Shown here: positions 33,737 to 43,272 of the stretch, piece by piece
Position numbering within the stretch: position 1 is the first letter of the stretch
How the letters are laid out: every line of letters begins with the position of its first letter
Assembly (NCBI GenBank): GCA_964430935.1
Contig: CAYSHK010000053.1
Span: 43,356-107,355, forward strand
Origin: Thermopetrobacter sp964430935
Lineage (GTDB): Bacteria > Pseudomonadota > Alphaproteobacteria > Rhizobiales > Aestuariivirgaceae
Reading direction: 5' to 3'
Length of the DNA: 64,000 bases
Position numbers and translations under genes: made by a program
Notes under the pieces: generated by a model
The model's database searches: none
Told to the model about the DNA's origin: nothing
What the model saw: only the letters and a program-made list of their open reading frames with translations

Positions 33737-35098
33737 ATGACAGTCACCGTCGCCATCATAGGCAGGCCGAACGTCGGCAAGTCCACCCTGTTCAACAGGC
33801 TGGTGGGCAAACGTCTCGCGTTGGTGGACGACAGGCCGGGCGTGACCCGCGACAGACGCGAGGGCGAGGGGCGGCTTGGAGGGCTGCGCTTCCGGGTACT
33901 CGACACGGCGGGTCTGGAGGACGCGGAGGAAGGGTCGCTCGCCGCGCGCATGACGGCCATGTCCGAGGCCGCCATCGACGAGGCCGACGTCGCTCTCTTC
34001 ATGATCGACGCCCGTACCGGCCTGACTCCCGAGGACGAACATTTCGCCCGTCTGCTCCGGCGCAAGGGCAAGCCGGTGATCGTGCTGGCCAACAAGGCCG
34101 AAGGGCGGGAGGGCGAAGCCGGCGTGTTGGAGGCCTGGTCGCTCGGTCTGGGGGATCCGATCGCGTTTTCCGCGGCCCACGGTGTCGGGCTGGACGATCT
34201 GCACGACAGGCTCCTGGAGGCGGTGCCGGAGGAGAAATGGCGGGAGAGGGACGAGGAGGACGACGGGGAGAAACCGCTGCGGCTGGCCATCGTCGGAAGG
34301 CCCAATGCCGGGAAGTCCACCCTCGTCAACCGTCTGGTCGGCAGGGACCGGCTGCTGACCGGGCCGGAGGCCGGCATCACGCGCGACGCCATCGCGGTGG
34401 ACTGGGAATGGCGGGGCCGCCCCGTCAAGCTGTGGGACACCGCGGGGATGCGCAAGAAGGCGAAGGTGAAGGAGAAGCTGGAGAAGCTCTCCGTCGCCGA
34501 CGGTCTGCGCGCGGCGAAATTCGCGGAGGTCGTGGTCCTTCTGCTCGATGCCACGGAGCCCCTGAAGAAACAGGATCTCGCCATCGCCGACCTCATCGCG
34601 AGGGAGGGCAGGGCGCTGGTCATCGCGGTGAACAAGTGGGACCTGGTGAAGGACGGGGCGGAGTACCGCAGGGAGCTGGAGCGGGCCGTCGACCGCCTTC
34701 TTCCCCAGATCGTCGGAGCGCCGGTCGTCATGCTTTCCGCGAAGACGGGACGGAACGTGGACCGCCTCATGCCGGAGGTGCTGGGCGTCTACGAGGTCTG
34801 GAACCGCCGCATCCCTACGGCGAAGCTGAACCAGTGGCTGCGGGAGGTCACGGAGCGCCATCCGCCCCCAGCGCCCGGCGGACGGCGCATAAAGTTGCGC
34901 TACATCACGCAGCCCAATGCCCGCCCTCCCACCTTCGTCGTCTTTTCCCCGCGGGCGGACGAACTGCCGGACGACTATCGGCGGTATCTCGTGAAGTCCC
35001 TGCGGGAGAGCTTCGATCTCTGGGGCGTGCCCATCCGGCTCAAGGTGAAGTCGGGAGAGAATCCCTATGCGGAGGGGAAGGGCGGAAAGCGCCGCTGA
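33737..35098 (+). CDS. der: GTPase Der (EngA)
   Basis: Der is the double-domain GTPase required for 50S assembly. The 453-residue protein has two G domains with GRPNVGKST (9-17) and a second GRPNAGKST near residue 190. Switch motifs DTAGL and DTAGM, and NKAE/NKWD specificity loops, are all visible. The C-terminal KH-like domain reads LNQWLREVTERHPPP and ends with YAEGKGGKRR. Its stop lies 9 bases from the convergent nnrU stop. Confidence 0.96.
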   Translation: MTVTVAIIGRPNVGKSTLFNRLVGKRLALVDDRPGVTRDRREGEGRLGGLRFRVLDTAGLEDAEEGSLAARMTAMSEAAIDEADVALFMIDARTGLTPEDEHFARLLRRKGKPVIVLANKAEGREGEAGVLEAWSLGLGDPIAFSAAHGVGLDDLHDRLLEAVPEEKWRERDEEDDGEKPLRLAIVGRPNAGKSTLVNRLVGRDRLLTGPEAGITRDAIAVDWEWRGRPVKLWDTAGMRKKAKVKEKLEKLSVADGLRAAKFAEVVVLLLDATEPLKKQDLAIADLIAREGRALVIAVNKWDLVKDGAEYRRELERAVDRLLPQIVGAPVVMLSAKTGRNVDRLMPEVLGVYEVWNRRIPTAKLNQWLREVTERHPPPAPGGRRIKLRYITQPNARPPTFVVFSPRADELPDDYRRYLVKSLRESFDLWGVPIRLKVKSGENPYAEGKGGKRR

Positions 35099-35107
35099 GG
35101 GAGTGGC

Positions 35108-35686
35108 TCAGGTTCCCGGAACGATGTAGTGCAGAACGTCGACACCGATCAGCACGCCGTGGAAGGTCGCCATTCCCACGTAGAGCACCATGCCGGTCAT
35201 GATGGCGAGCATGTCCAGCGCCAGTCCGTCCCGCGCCTCCGGACGATAGCCGTTGCGCAGCGCCAGCACCAGCAGGATGGTGGCGACGATCATCATGCCG
35301 GAGGCGAGCACCACGGTGGCCGCGTCGCCGTTGGCGAGCAGGTGGCCCGTGCCCCACAGGAGGATGACGTAGGCGAACGGCAGACGGAAGAAGCGTTTCA
35401 GACGGCAGGGGTAGAGAAAGATTCCGAAGAGGAGAAAGGCGAAGAACATCAGGGTGAACGTGGCGTGCGGACCCCAGGACGGCGGCTCGTAGAGGGGGAT
35501 GAACTCGCTTGTCGCCCACAGCCAGCCGACCAGCGTCGTGGTCAGCACGGACATGGAGATGAAGGCGGGCAGATAGGCCCTGCCGAGCAGGTTCCTGACC
35601 TTCGCGCGCAGCTCCGGCAGCCCGGGCAGGATGTGCGTCGCCCCGAAGAGCGCTATGGCCAGAGCCAGCAGCCAGATCCGTGTCAT
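35108..35686 (-). CDS. NnrU family membrane protein
   Basis: The 192-residue protein has about six membrane segments and the family signature THILPGLPELR near the N-terminus, with WATSEFIPLYEPPSWG after TM2. NnrU is named for its link to nitrite and nitric oxide reduction in Rhodobacter, but most family members lie outside denitrification clusters, as here, and their role is unknown. It may be related to the isoprenoid/heme-type enzymes of the MAPEG-like folds, which cannot be tested here. Confidence 0.83.
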   Translation of the reverse strand: MTRIWLLALAIALFGATHILPGLPELRAKVRNLLGRAYLPAFISMSVLTTTLVGWLWATSEFIPLYEPPSWGPHATFTLMFFAFLLFGIFLYPCRLKRFFRLPFAYVILLWGTGHLLANGDAATVVLASGMMIVATILLVLALRNGYRPEARDGLALDMLAIMTGMVLYVGMATFHGVLIGVDVLHYIVPGT

Positions 35687-35857
35687 GGAAACCCGTTCCC
35701 TCTTGTCGGATGGACCGCCATGCTAGATAGCCGCAACCATGGCGGTGCGCAACGGATCGGCCGGTTCCTTTCCAATTTCTCATTTTCGCCGTGGGCGGAA
35801 GGGCATATGTTTGGCGGGGAACGAAGCAGGAAGCCCCATTGCAGGGAGGCAGACGAA

Positions 35858-36418
35858 ATGTCCCGCAGAATCATGACCATGCTCGCGGCCGCGTTTCTCG
35901 CCGTGTCGGCGCCCTCCGCCGGCGCGGGCACGATGTGCGGCCTGAAGACCTTCCTCGACGAATTCAAGGCCGGTGTGAAGCACGAGGGGTATTCCTCCAT
36001 GTGCCTGGCCTGGCAGGGATGCTCCATCTTCTCCGACAGGGTGATGGGCCATCGGCTCCAGCTCGCGAAGCAGCGCGACGAAAAGCGGTGGACGGTACTG
36101 CTGACCCTGCCGCACGAGGCCGACGTGGGCGAAGGGGTCGAACTGCAGGTGGACAACGGCGAGCCCATGCGCATCCCGCCCGAATTTCTGGATGAACGTG
36201 CGGCGGGCCGCGCCATCGCCATCCGTACGAAATTGACGGACGTGGTGCTGCCGGAACTGAGGAAGGGCAAGCTGCTCAACTGGACCTACACCCGCAGGGA
36301 CGGGCGCAGGGATCAGGTCGCCATTCCCCTGAAGGGACTCGGAAAGGTGCTGGACTGGGCCGAATGCACCGCGAAGACCCTTGACGAAATGGCCGAAAGG
36401 CGGTCGCGGGGCAGATGA
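35858..36418 (+). CDS. exported protein of unknown function, faintly IalB-like
   Basis: The 186-residue protein has a Sec signal (MTMLAAAFLAVSAPSAGAGT, cleaved near residue 25). The mature part has four cysteines, three of them before residue 60, and a segment ELQVDNGEPMRIPP that recalls invasion-associated locus B proteins. It also carries AIRTKLTDVVLPELRKGKLL and a Trp-rich beta region. GGGAGG precedes the ATG at 35858. It is divergent from nnrU. The IalB assignment is weak. Confidence 0.65.
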   Translation: MSRRIMTMLAAAFLAVSAPSAGAGTMCGLKTFLDEFKAGVKHEGYSSMCLAWQGCSIFSDRVMGHRLQLAKQRDEKRWTVLLTLPHEADVGEGVELQVDNGEPMRIPPEFLDERAAGRAIAIRTKLTDVVLPELRKGKLLNWTYTRRDGRRDQVAIPLKGLGKVLDWAECTAKTLDEMAERRSRGR

Positions 36419-36551
36419 ACCGGCGGCCCCCCGGGTGCGTCAAAGATGCTGGCGGGCATCCGCCCCCCTGACACCGCGGATCCGGAAGGCTATAAGGAAG
36501 ACCGTCAGGCACATGCGACCGGGGGACGTGCACGGACACAGGGAGGCCGTC

Positions 36552-37571
36552 ATGTTCCGTCCGCATTCTCATCATCCGTTGCGCCGGGTGCGTTTTTCCG
36601 TGCTCGCCGTTCTTGCCGCCCTCTCGCTCGGGTTCGGTCCGGTGACGCGGGTTTCCGCGAACGACGGGGTCGCGGGCCTCGGCGTCGGTGGCCTGGTCCT
36701 GAAGCGGACCGACCGGGTGCGCATGGTTTCGGAGGACCTCCACATCTCGCCGGACCGCGTGCGCGTGAAATACCGTTTCCGCCCGGTCGGAGAGGAAGGG
36801 CTGGAAACGATCGTGGCCTTTCCGCTGCCTCCCATCCCCGTCAGCAACATGGATGAAACGGTCGGCATGCCGGATCCTCCGAGGGCGAATCCCCTGGACG
36901 TGGTCCACTTCCGCATCAGGGTGGACGGACGGCGCGTCCGTCCGCTGATGGCGGTGCGCGTCTTCACCGACAAGGGGGAGATCACGGATCTTCTCGCCGA
37001 ATATGGCGTGAGGCCATACGACTGGCCGGACTACGAGGTCTTCATGCGGCGGTTGAGAGCTCTTCCGGCAGAGGCGCGGAAGAGGCTGGAGAAGGCCGGA
37101 GCCGTCCGCTGGCTGGCCCCGGACGATCCGGAATACGGCTGGAAACTCCAGATCACCTATTTCTGGAGGCAGAAATTCCGGCCCGGCCGGGACACGTTCG
37201 TGGAGCACGAATACATGCCCATCGCCGGCCATTTCTTCTACAGCGCCGAGGATGACGCGTGGGCGGCGAAACGCTATTGCATCGATAAGGGGACGAAACG
37301 GGGCATCCGCCGCATGATCCGGCGGCAGGGACCGGACAGGGAGCTCCTCATGGCGACCCAGGTGGACTACGTGCTGACGACCGCGAACACGTGGGCCGGC
37401 CCCATCGGCCGTTTCAGGCTCGTGGTGGACAAGAAGCGTCCGGATTCCATCGTCAGCCTCTGCTGGAAGGGGCTGAGGAAGGTTTCGCCCACCCGCTTCG
37501 AATCCGTGAAGCGCGATTTCCGGCCGGAACGGGATCTCGAAATCCTCTTCCTCGATCCATTGCCGGAATGA
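36552..37571 (+). CDS. DUF4424 exported protein
   Basis: The 339-residue protein has a Sec signal (FSVLAVLAALSLGFGP, cleaved after VSA) and then the DUF4424 start NDGVAGLGVGGLVLKRTDRV, followed by MVSEDLHISPDRVRVKYRF and TIVAFPLPPIPVSNM. It is periplasmic, with a long beta-rich body. Function is unknown. The ATG at 36552 follows GGGAGG. It is 133 bases downstream of the previous exported protein gene on the same strand. Confidence 0.8.
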   Translation: MFRPHSHHPLRRVRFSVLAVLAALSLGFGPVTRVSANDGVAGLGVGGLVLKRTDRVRMVSEDLHISPDRVRVKYRFRPVGEEGLETIVAFPLPPIPVSNMDETVGMPDPPRANPLDVVHFRIRVDGRRVRPLMAVRVFTDKGEITDLLAEYGVRPYDWPDYEVFMRRLRALPAEARKRLEKAGAVRWLAPDDPEYGWKLQITYFWRQKFRPGRDTFVEHEYMPIAGHFFYSAEDDAWAAKRYCIDKGTKRGIRRMIRRQGPDRELLMATQVDYVLTTANTWAGPIGRFRLVVDKKRPDSIVSLCWKGLRKVSPTRFESVKRDFRPERDLEILFLDPLPE

Positions 37572-37608
37572 TCCCCCGGATCACGGCATCGGCGATCCGC
37601 CCATCCGT

Positions 37609-38025
37609 TCAGACGACGCCCTTTTCGACGTCCTCGATCGAGTAGCCCATTTTTTCGAGGCCTTCCTCGAGATAGTCGGCCAGAAGGGGGATGCCGAGCA
37701 GGTAGCGCGTCATGCCGGCGGAATCGACGAACTCCTCCTCCGCCGTCGCCGTCGCCTCCTCCCATTCCTCGGGCTCGAAGGTGCCGCGCCCGACCCACAT
37801 CAGCGCGATCAGCCGGCATTGCTCGCCGCGGGAGAGCTCGCCGACGAACGTGGCCAGCGCCTGGCGGGCGGGATCGTTGCGCAGGGCTTCGAGAACCGCG
37901 TCGGCGTCCTCCTCGCCCGGATGCGAGCGGTCGATTTCGTCCCAGGCGCCGACCTTCGCCTCGATCTCGCGGGCCCTGACGATCACCTGGGCCACCTTGT
38001 CGGGGGAAAGATTCATGTCCGCCAT
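37609..38025 (-). CDS. DUF3775 family protein
   Basis: The 138-residue acidic protein is cytoplasmic. It has LSPDKVAQVIVRAREIEAKV at the N-terminus, LATFVGELSRGEQCRLIALMWVGRG in the middle and LGIPLLADYLEEGLEKMGYS at the end, the layout of DUF3775, a family common in alphaproteobacteria without known function. Start chosen at 38025 where the family begins. It faces the DUF4424 gene tail to tail. Confidence 0.8.
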   Translation of the reverse strand: MADMNLSPDKVAQVIVRAREIEAKVGAWDEIDRSHPGEEDADAVLEALRNDPARQALATFVGELSRGEQCRLIALMWVGRGTFEPEEWEEATATAEEEFVDSAGMTRYLLGIPLLADYLEEGLEKMGYSIEDVEKGVV

Positions 38026-38232
38026 GTTTCCGACCTCGCTTGAGCCGATGCCCCCCTGCGCAATCCGATCATGGGACACGGACCGCGGGTCCTCCATGAC
38101 CTCCATCAAGACGAATTGTGGCACAGTCGGCTACAATGCGCCAGATTTTGCGGGTGCCGCGCTTGACAACTCCTCCGCCCGGCGTGATCGTGGTTGCCAT
38201 TCTGATCAGGGAAGCCGAAAAGGGAGGGGTTC

Positions 38233-39180
38233 ATGGCGACCGCGTTCATCTTTCCCGGGCAGGGCAGTCAGAAGGCCGGAATGGGCCGGGAGCTCGCCGA
38301 GGCCTTCGCCACGGCGCGCGACGTTTTCACCGAAGTGGACGACGCGCTGGGCCGGAAACTTTCCGAAATCATCTTCGACGGACCCGACGAGACTCTGACC
38401 CTGACCGAGAACGCGCAGCCGGCGCTGATGGCCGTGTCCATGGCGGTGGTGCGCGTGCTGGAGAAGGACTTCGGGATCCGGGTGGCCGACCATGCGAAAT
38501 ACCTCGCCGGCCACTCGCTCGGTGAATATTCCGCCCTGTGCGCGGCCGGCTGCTTCTCCCTGGACCGTACCGCCAAACTGCTGCAGACGCGCGGACGTGC
38601 CATGCAGGGGGCGGTACCACCTGGCGAGGGGGCCATGTGCGCCATTCTCGGGCTCGATCTCGGAGAGGTGGAGGAGGTCGCGCGGAAGGCCGCCGACGGA
38701 GAGGTCTGCGAAGTGGCCAACGACAACGCTCCGGGACAGGTCGTGGTCTCCGGCCACAAGGGGGCGGTGGAGCGCGCCGCCGACATCGCCAGGGAGGCCG
38801 GCGCCAGGCGCGCGGTGATGCTCCCGGTGTCCGCTCCGTTCCACTGTTCCCTCATGATCAAGGCTGCGGAGGCCATGTCCTGGGCGCTGGGCGAAGCGTC
38901 GGAGAGCCCCGCCGCCGTGCCGGTGGTGTCCAACTACACGGCCGCACCGGAGACGACTCCCCCCGAGATCGTGAACAACCTCGTGCACCAGGTTACGGGC
39001 CGCGTCCGCTGGCGGGAGAGCATGGCCTTCATGGCCGGCGAGGGCGTGGATTTCTTCGTCGAACTGGGGGCGGGAAAGGTTCTCACGGGGCTCGTGAAAC
39101 GCAATGCGCCCGGCGCGGAGGGCATGGCGGTGAACACCCCGGCGGATATCGAAGGACTTGCCGAACGACTCGGGGGCTGA
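38233..39180 (+). CDS. fabD: malonyl-CoA:ACP transacylase
   Basis: FabD loads malonyl groups on acyl carrier protein. The 315-residue protein has the oxyanion loop FPGQGSQKAGMG at the N-terminus, the catalytic Ser95 in AGHSLGEYSALCAAG, and the second catalytic region SAPFHCSLM with its His. Its partners fabG, acpP and fabF follow in order on the same strand. A TTGACA lies at 38163-38168, but no clear -10 box is seen at the expected distance. Confidence 0.96.
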   Translation: MATAFIFPGQGSQKAGMGRELAEAFATARDVFTEVDDALGRKLSEIIFDGPDETLTLTENAQPALMAVSMAVVRVLEKDFGIRVADHAKYLAGHSLGEYSALCAAGCFSLDRTAKLLQTRGRAMQGAVPPGEGAMCAILGLDLGEVEEVARKAADGEVCEVANDNAPGQVVVSGHKGAVERAADIAREAGARRAVMLPVSAPFHCSLMIKAAEAMSWALGEASESPAAVPVVSNYTAAPETTPPEIVNNLVHQVTGRVRWRESMAFMAGEGVDFFVELGAGKVLTGLVKRNAPGAEGMAVNTPADIEGLAERLGG

Positions 39181-39257
39181 CAGCTTTTCCGGAATCGGGC
39201 TAGGAACGGAGGAGGACGGAAAGGAATCCCCGATCAAGGTTTTGGAGTGGAAAGCGC

Positions 39258-40001
39258 ATGTTCGATCTCAAAGACAGAACCGCCCTGGTGACGGGCGCCA
39301 CCGGCGGCATCGGCGCGGCCATCGCGAAGGCCCTGCACGCGGCGGGCGCCAGCGTGGTGCTTTCCGGAACGCGTGAGAACGTGCTCGAGGAGAGGATGCG
39401 GGAGCTCGGGGGCGAAAGGGTGCATGCGGTGCCGGCGAACCTCTCGGATCCCGAATCCGTCGCCGCGCTCGTACCGGCCGCGGAGCAGGCTCTCGGGCGG
39501 AGCGTGGACATCCTGGTGAACAATGCCGGGATCACGCGCGACACGCTGGCCATGCGCATGAAGCCCGAGCAGTGGCAGCAGGTTCTGGACGTGAATCTGA
39601 CGGCCGCCTTCCGTCTGTCGCAGGCCGTGCTCAAGGGCATGATGAAGGCCCGCTGGGGGCGCATCGTGAACATCACCTCCGTTGTGGCGCTGACCGGCAA
39701 TCCGGGGCAGGCCAACTACGCCGCTGCCAAGGCCGGCATGATCGGCATGAGCAAGTCTCTCGCGCGCGAGGTCGCGGCCAGGGGGATCACGGTCAACTGC
39801 ATCGCCCCGGGCTTCATCGAGACGCCCATGACCGACGCCCTGAACGAGAAGCAGCGGGAGGCCATCCTCGCCCAGATACCGGCCGGCCGGCTGGGGATTC
39901 CGGAGGACGTGGCCGCGGCAACGCTCTATCTGGCGTCCGACGCCGCCGCCTATGTCACCGGCCAGACCCTTTCCGTCAACGGCGGCATGGCCATGTGCTG
40001 A
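39258..40001 (+). CDS. fabG: 3-oxoacyl-ACP reductase
   Basis: FabG reduces beta-ketoacyl-ACP with NADPH. The 247-residue SDR shows VTGATGGIGAAIAKALHAAG, LVNNAGITRDTLAMRM, NITSVVALTG and the active-site YAAAKAGMIG, and ends with GQTLSVNGGMAMC. It is 77 bases downstream of fabD. A hairpin in the following gap likely lowers read-through to acpP. Confidence 0.95.
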   Translation: MFDLKDRTALVTGATGGIGAAIAKALHAAGASVVLSGTRENVLEERMRELGGERVHAVPANLSDPESVAALVPAAEQALGRSVDILVNNAGITRDTLAMRMKPEQWQQVLDVNLTAAFRLSQAVLKGMMKARWGRIVNITSVVALTGNPGQANYAAAKAGMIGMSKSLAREVAARGITVNCIAPGFIETPMTDALNEKQREAILAQIPAGRLGIPEDVAAATLYLASDAAAYVTGQTLSVNGGMAMC

Positions 40002-40080
40002 GACGGTCCCGGAGGAGGACCTGGGCGCCGCGGCGCGCGAATGATCCCTGTACGGTTGGATTTGTTCCCCCCGCATGGGC

Positions 40081-40101
40081 AAAGGGGCCTACAACCCCTT
40101 T
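40081..40101 (+). other. hairpin between fabG and acpP
   Basis: AAAGGGG (40081-40087) pairs perfectly with CCCCTTT (40095-40101) around a 7-base loop. The T run is short, so termination would be partial. TTGTCA (40100-40105) begins inside the right arm and could be the -35 of a separate acpP promoter, although the -10 (near 40122) is poor. Confidence 0.5.
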
Positions 40102-40262
40102 GTCAAACGCAGGGCGATGTGTTAGGGAAGGCCGGAATCCGGCAAGGGGCGTTTTTCGAATCTTCGACGGTTGCGATCATCCGGCAGGTGTCGCATGACC
40201 GGGGAGGGGATTTGAAAAGGCCGCTGGCAGTTCATCGCAAGATCAATCGAGGAAGACAGAAA

Positions 40263-40499
40263 ATGAGCGATATCGCCGAACGCGTGAAGAAGATCGTCGT
40301 GGAGCACCTCGGGGTGGACAGCGACAAGGTCAAGGAGGACGCCAGCTTCATCGACGACCTGGGTGCCGACTCCCTGGACAACGTCGAGCTGGTGATGGCT
40401 TTCGAGGAGGAGTTCGGTATCGAAATCCCCGACGATGCCGCCGAGACCATCCAGACGGTCGGCGATGCCATCAAGTACATCGAAAAGAACGCGGCCTGA
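40263..40499 (+). CDS. acpP: acyl carrier protein
   Basis: AcpP carries growing acyl chains on a phosphopantetheine arm. The 78-residue acidic protein has the modification site DSLDN with Ser37, and starts MSDIAERVKKIVVEHLGVD. It has its own 261-base upstream gap and a nested hairpin downstream, as expected for a gene expressed far above its neighbours. Confidence 0.98.
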   Translation: MSDIAERVKKIVVEHLGVDSDKVKEDASFIDDLGADSLDNVELVMAFEEEFGIEIPDDAAETIQTVGDAIKYIEKNAA

Positions 40500-40539
40500 C
40501 TCGACACCCGGGCCGCTCGCCTTGTAAGATGCACCTGCG

Positions 40540-40583
40540 CAGCGCGGGGGTGAGGCTGGTCAGCCAGCCCCATCGCCGCGCTG
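40540..40583 (+). other. nested two-tier hairpin between acpP and fabF
   Basis: An outer stem CAGCGCGG (40540-40547) with CCGCGCTG (40576-40583) encloses an inner stem GGCTGG (40554-40559) with CCAGCC (40564-40569) and a TCAG loop. TCTTCG follows rather than a T run. It could attenuate transcription into fabF or protect the acpP message. Confidence 0.6.
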
Positions 40584-40637
40584 TCTTCGTGAAGACGGGG
40601 CCGTCCGGCCTGTGAATCTCCAGACAAGAGGCTGTCC

Positions 40638-41903
40638 ATGCGCAGAGTAGTGGTCACCGGCATCGGCATGGTTTCCCCCCTCGGGGGCAATGTCGAGGAT
40701 ACATGGAGCAACCTGCTCGCGGGCCGTTCGGGCATCGGACCCATCACCCATTTCGACGCCTCCGGAATGGCCTGCCGCATCGCCGGCGAGGTGAAGCGCG
40801 GCGACGGAACGGACGGCACCTACAATCCCGACCTGTGGATGGAGCCCAAGGAACAGCGCCGCTACGACGATTTCATCATCATGGCGCTGGCCGCAGCCAC
40901 CCAGGCGCTCGACGACGCCGGATGGAAGCCGGAGAGCCACGAGGATCAGTGCCGCACGGGCGTGCTCGTCGGTTCCGGCATCGGCGGTCTGCACAAGATC
41001 CAGGAGACCTCCATCCTTCTCAAGGAAAAGGGGCCGCGGCGGGTTTCGCCCTTCTTCATCCCGGGCTCCCTCATCAATCTGGCCAGCGGCCTCATCTCCA
41101 TCAAGTTCGGACTCAAGGGCCCCAACTCGGCCGTCGTGACGGCCTGCTCCACCGGTGCGCACGCGATCGGCGACGCGGCCCGCCTCGTGGCGCTGGGCGA
41201 TGCGGACATCATGGTCGCCGGCGGCTGCGAGACGGCCATCTGCCCCATAGGCATCGCCGGATTCCTCGCCTGCAAGGCGCTGTCCACGAGCTACAACGAC
41301 ACTCCGGAGAAGGCCTCCCGCCCGTGGGACGAGGGGCGCGACGGATTCGTCATGGGCGAGGGGGCCGGCATCGTCGTGCTCGAGGACTACGAGCATGCGA
41401 AGGCCCGTGGCGCGAAGATCTACGCCGAGCTGGCGGGCTACGGCATGTCCGGAGACGCCTACCATATCACGGCTCCCGCCCAGGACGGCGACGGGGCCTA
41501 TCGCTGCATGCGCGCCGCGCTGGAGAAGTCCGGTCTTTCGGCGCACGACATCGACTACATCAATGCCCACGGCACGTCCACGCCGCTCGGCGACGAGATC
41601 GAACTGAAGGCGGTGGAGCGGCTGCTGGGCAACGAGAAGCGCAACGTCACCATGTCCTCCACGAAATCCGCCATCGGCCATCTGCTGGGCGCGGCGGGCG
41701 CGGTGGAGGCCATCTTCTCCATTCTGGCGATCCGCGACCAGGTGGCGCCGCCGACGCTCAACCTCGAGAATCCCTCCGTGGAGACGGACATCGACCTCGC
41801 ACCACTGAAGGCGGTGGAGCGGAAGATCGATGTCGCCCTGTCCAATTCCTTCGGCTTCGGCGGCACCAACGCTTCGCTGCTTTTCCGCCGTATCGAGGAC
41901 TGA
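40638..41903 (+). CDS. fabF: 3-oxoacyl-ACP synthase II
   Basis: FabF elongates acyl-ACP with malonyl-ACP. The 421-residue thiolase-fold enzyme has the nucleophile Cys170 in TACSTGAHAIG, the first His in INAHGTSTPLGD and the second in SAIGHLLGAAG, and ends with NSFGFGGTNASLLF. It follows acpP and precedes mltG by 72 bases. Confidence 0.97.
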   Translation: MRRVVVTGIGMVSPLGGNVEDTWSNLLAGRSGIGPITHFDASGMACRIAGEVKRGDGTDGTYNPDLWMEPKEQRRYDDFIIMALAAATQALDDAGWKPESHEDQCRTGVLVGSGIGGLHKIQETSILLKEKGPRRVSPFFIPGSLINLASGLISIKFGLKGPNSAVVTACSTGAHAIGDAARLVALGDADIMVAGGCETAICPIGIAGFLACKALSTSYNDTPEKASRPWDEGRDGFVMGEGAGIVVLEDYEHAKARGAKIYAELAGYGMSGDAYHITAPAQDGDGAYRCMRAALEKSGLSAHDIDYINAHGTSTPLGDEIELKAVERLLGNEKRNVTMSSTKSAIGHLLGAAGAVEAIFSILAIRDQVAPPTLNLENPSVETDIDLAPLKAVERKIDVALSNSFGFGGTNASLLFRRIED

Positions 41904-41975
41904 GGGCACGGTGTCGCCGAACGATCGGCCGGGTGTCATCTTCAGCATGCCCCATTATCCTGTTAACCGATAGCC

Positions 41976-43181
41976 ATGAGCACGAATCGCAGGACAGGAA
42001 AGGACGACGAGGGCGGAAGGAAGCGCAGGTCCTCCGTGACCAGAATGCTTCTTTCGGTGCTGGGGACGTTCACGACGCTCGCGCTCGTGGCCCTCGCCGC
42101 GACGGTCTTCGTTCTCGGCCAGATCTCCGAGCGCGGTCCCCTGAGGGCCGAGCAGCGGGTTCTCATTCCCGCGGGAACGGGCACCCGAGAGATCGCGGCC
42201 ATGCTCGAGGAGAAGGGAATCGTCCATTCTTCCGGCCTGTTCCTCGCCGCGCTCGCCGTGGATCGCCTGCGCGGCGTCCGCGGCCATCTGAAGGCGGGCG
42301 AATACGCCATTCCACAGGGTGCCTCCATCCGCGACGTCATCTCCATCCTCAGGAGCGGCAAGGCGCTCGTGCACAAGGTGACGATCCCCGAGGGCTTCTC
42401 CGTCGTGCAGGTGCTGGAGCGGCTGCGGCGTCATCCGGAACTGACCGGCGAGATCACCATCCAGCCGGAGGAGGGCTCTCTTCTTCCGGATACCTACGTT
42501 TTCCAGCGGGGCGAAACCCGCGACGGCATCATCCGCCGCATGCAGGAGGCGCAGAAGCGGCTTCTCGACGAGCTGTGGCCGAAGCGTGCCCCGGGCCTTC
42601 CCTTCAAGACCCGCCGCGAGGCGGTCATCCTCGCGTCCATCGTTGAAAAGGAGACGGGAATTCCCGAGGAGCGTCCGCGCGTTGCCGCGGTGTTCATCAA
42701 CCGTCTCCGGAAGGGCATCCGTCTCCAGTCGGACCCCACGATCATCTATGGCATCACGAAGGGAAAACCCCTCGGCCGTCCCATCCGCAAGAGCGAGATC
42801 GAGGCGAAGACCCCGTGGAACACCTACCGTTTCAAGGGCCTTCCGCCGACTCCGATCGCCAACCCGGGGCGGGATTCCATCGCCGCCGTGCTCAATCCGG
42901 CGAAAACGGATGATCTGTATTTCGTCGCCGACGGCACGGGTGGCCATGTCTTCGCGGCCACGCTTGAGGAGCACAACAGGAACGTGCGCAAGTGGCGCAA
43001 GCGGTTGGCCGTCCGCGCCGCGCGGCTGGAGAAGGAGGTTACGGGCAGCATCCGGACGGATGGGGCCCGGGGGCGCATGGGTGCCGACGCCGGAACGGAG
43101 GAGGGCGATGCGGCGGATCGGAACGCGGGCAGGGCCGCCGCCGGAAGGGTGCCTCTGCCCCGGGCGCGCCCGGAACGGTGA
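41976..43181 (+). CDS. mltG: endolytic murein transglycosylase MltG
   Basis: MltG cuts nascent glycan strands and acts as a likely terminator of peptidoglycan polymerisation. The 401-residue protein has a basic cytoplasmic start, one membrane segment at about residues 25-48, a LysM-like region, and the YceG domain with catalytic Glu in LASIVEKETGIPEER. LQSDPTIIYGITKG and NTYRFKGLPPTPIANPG are also conserved. The C-terminal 45 residues after KWRKRL are basic, low-complexity and variable. Confidence 0.94.
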   Translation: MSTNRRTGKDDEGGRKRRSSVTRMLLSVLGTFTTLALVALAATVFVLGQISERGPLRAEQRVLIPAGTGTREIAAMLEEKGIVHSSGLFLAALAVDRLRGVRGHLKAGEYAIPQGASIRDVISILRSGKALVHKVTIPEGFSVVQVLERLRRHPELTGEITIQPEEGSLLPDTYVFQRGETRDGIIRRMQEAQKRLLDELWPKRAPGLPFKTRREAVILASIVEKETGIPEERPRVAAVFINRLRKGIRLQSDPTIIYGITKGKPLGRPIRKSEIEAKTPWNTYRFKGLPPTPIANPGRDSIAAVLNPAKTDDLYFVADGTGGHVFAATLEEHNRNVRKWRKRLAVRAARLEKEVTGSIRTDGARGRMGADAGTEEGDAADRNAGRAAAGRVPLPRARPER

Positions 43182-43272
43182 CTGACGGGAGGATGTCCGG
43201 CGGGGCTTGGTCGTGGAGCGCATCCGGGCTAATCTCCGGCGACGGGATTCGCAAGGGCGGACGGGCGTACGC

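Noticed and set aside
32203..34770. A minus-strand open frame of about 850 codons opposite bamB and der
   Set aside because: It is antisense to two certain genes and has no recognisable fold.
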